From NCBI GenBank assembly GCA_017428585.1, contig JAFRQN010000116.1, forward strand, positions 1 to 7,742: a DNA stretch of 7,742 nucleotides, written 5' to 3'. Positions 6,319 through 7,742 of the stretch are shown here, piece by piece. The notes under the pieces were generated by a model. It worked only from the letters and a program-made list of their open reading frames with translations, was not told the DNA's origin and did no database searches. The stretch is from Bacteroidota bacterium. Lineage in GTDB: Bacteria > Bacteroidota > Ignavibacteria > Kapaibacteriales > UBA2268. Position numbers and translations under genes: made by a program. The number at the start of each line of letters is the position of its first letter. The stretch's first letter is position 1.

Positions 6319-7742
6319 ATGAAATATTTCCTAAAAACAATACGTTATATGTTGTGTTTGTCTATTGTTATATTTATTTTCGCTTGCAGTAATAATATAA
6401 CAACAAATATTGAGCAACGTACTTCTAGTATTATACGTGGAGATAGTATTTGTTTAAAATGGAATTTTTCAAATGCAGACATAGTATATATTAGTAAGAT
6501 TCCAGAAAAATTTAATGGTATTGACAGTTTTATAGTTTCACCAGAAAACACTATTACATATGATATATATGCATATAGAGATAAAAAAGAAATTTCAAAA
6601 ATACAATGGAAAATAAATGTAGTAAATCAATTAAAATCTGGATTCGATATTTTTGATTTAACAGATTTAGATTCATCAACAAAACAATCTAATTATTTAG
6701 TTGGAGTTAATAATAATAGTATAATATCTGCAATAAAAATTATTGGCATCGAAAATCCAAATAATCTTTATAATCCTACAATAAAATTCATACCTCTTGA
6801 TAAATATGGCAATTATATTTCTGAAATTGATTTTGGAGATACTTCAGTAATTAACTATATACAAATAGATAACAATAAGTCAATTAAAACTATATTACAA
6901 AGTATTTCCGAAAAAAAGACTTTTATAACTGACAGCAATAAATTTAATTTTTATTTTTGTATTGACAATTCTCAAGCAAGTACTAATACTATTTATAATC
7001 AATTATTGTTATTATCTAAAGAATATCATTTAAGTGATAATTTTTTTATTACTACTTTTAATCAAAATATAACCCCAGTATTACCAATACAAAAAGATAG
7101 CAATTATACATTTAATCCTCTTATTTACAATGATAATCAAGGAATTAATGCTGCTAATAATGCATTATATAATTTAATCAATTATATAAATAGCAAAACC
7201 ATACATAAAAATGATATAATTATTTTGATTACAAAAAGTACTGATAATGCTTCTATTTTTCATACAGAACAAGAAATAGTTAAAATTGCCAAGGAACACA
7301 ATATTAAATTATATGTTGTTGCAATAGGCGAAACAATCCCAACTTATAATTTTGAATATTTAGCAAATGCTACAGGGGGAAGTTTATATATATTAAACGA
7401 GAAAGAGATATTAGATCTATATAATGTTTTGCATGAAATTCTTTTTGTTCAAAAATTTTATTATAGAGCCAAAGTATCTATTCCATATAAATTTGATTTT
7501 AATGAAGATTTAATTTTAAATTTATCACTAAAAGATACTAATAATTCCAATATTATTTATAACAATTATACTTTACCATCTAAACATATAGACTTATTTT
7601 CTAACTACAAAACACTTGCTATTTTTAATAACAAATCAACTAAAATACAGGAAGAATTTTACTCAAATTTGCAAGCTCTTGCTGATACGCTAAATAAACA
7701 TAAAGATTTAACAATAAAACTTATTGGACATGCACATATTGA
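6319..7742 (+). CDS. Lipoprotein with Ig-like, VWA-like and OmpA-type domains (C-terminus beyond window)
   Basis: The frame is open from the ATG to the right edge: 474 full codons plus two bases, so the gene is truncated. A lipoprotein signal is present: basic start, hydrophobic segment and FIFAC with the lipidated Cys at 23, followed by SNN. Residues about 35-110 resemble a short Ig-like module (RGDSICLKW, then SPENTITYDIYAY). Residues about 205-370 look like a von Willebrand A domain: strand NFYFCIDNS with D216, helix NAANNALYNLI near 277, strand IIILIT to 305, then IKLYVVAIGE and LANATGGSLYIL. The metal-site residues are poorly kept. From about 425 a beta-alpha-beta start of an OmpA/Pal-type domain appears (LAIFNNKSTKIQEEF, LADTLNKHKDLTIKLIGHA), which in this family binds peptidoglycan. 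The likely role is an outer-membrane lipoprotein tethered to the cell wall, possibly a scaffold. Domain assignments rest on motif reading only. It is divergent from the exported-protein/lplA operon. Confidence 0.8.
   Translation, partial: MKYFLKTIRYMLCLSIVIFIFACSNNITTNIEQRTSSIIRGDSICLKWNFSNADIVYISKIPEKFNGIDSFIVSPENTITYDIYAYRDKKEISKIQWKINVVNQLKSGFDIFDLTDLDSSTKQSNYLVGVNNNSIISAIKIIGIENPNNLYNPTIKFIPLDKYGNYISEIDFGDTSVINYIQIDNNKSIKTILQSISEKKTFITDSNKFNFYFCIDNSQASTNTIYNQLLLLSKEYHLSDNFFITTFNQNITPVLPIQKDSNYTFNPLIYNDNQGINAANNALYNLINYINSKTIHKNDIIILITKSTDNASIFHTEQEIVKIAKEHNIKLYVVAIGETIPTYNFEYLANATGGSLYILNEKEILDLYNVLHEILFVQKFYYRAKVSIPYKFDFNEDLILNLSLKDTNNSNIIYNNYTLPSKHIDLFSNYKTLAIFNNKSTKIQEEFYSNLQALADTLNKHKDLTIKLIGHAHI

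Noticed and set aside
6345..6551. Open frame of 68 codons on the minus strand
   Set aside because: Antisense to the start of the lipoprotein gene, whose signal peptide and lipobox support the plus-strand reading.

Overview
The window is strongly A+T-rich DNA. It probably comes from a low-GC member of the Bacteroidota/FCB assemblage, perhaps the Chlorobi/Ignavibacteria/Kapabacteria side. The main evidence is a very large exported protein ending in a type IX secretion (T9SS, por-type) C-terminal sorting domain, since T9SS is essentially confined to this group. The OmpA-type lipoprotein and the general lack of strong Shine-Dalgarno sequences fit, but the exact lineage is inference.

Layout: three genes run leftwards (minus strand) from about 6101 to beyond position 1, and one runs rightwards from 6319 beyond position 7742. 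In transcription order the leftward group is: an uncharacterised exported 316-residue protein (5151-6101); a full-length lipoate-protein ligase A (4166-5158) whose start overlaps the previous stop by 8 bases; and, after 59 bases, a protein of more than 1368 residues (1-4106). This last has a signal peptide, an IgGFc-binding-type N-terminal domain, a chain of roughly 103-residue beta-sandwich (ASH / choice-of-anchor-D-like) units and a T9SS sorting domain. It lacks only a few C-terminal residues in this window. The rightward gene (6319 onward) encodes a lipoprotein with an Ig-like module, a von Willebrand A-like domain whose metal site looks degraded, and the start of an OmpA-type peptidoglycan-binding domain that is cut by the window edge.

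The 217-base gap between the divergent genes (6102-6318) is almost pure A+T. It holds a perfect 8-bp dyad close to the rightward start, one weak promoter-like match for the leftward operon, and four copies of a 9-base A-rich word. No RNA gene, CRISPR, insertion sequence or attachment site was recognised.

Functionally, three of the four proteins act in the envelope or outside the cell (surface/adhesion-like protein, peptidoglycan-linked lipoprotein, exported protein of unknown role). The lipoate ligase is a cytoplasmic cofactor-attachment enzyme whose co-transcription with them has no obvious biochemical reason. Nothing here is clearly a new system. The most interesting points are the IgGFc-ASH-T9SS architecture, the degenerate metal site and altered OmpA motif of the lipoprotein, and the unexplained pairing of an orphan exported protein with lplA.
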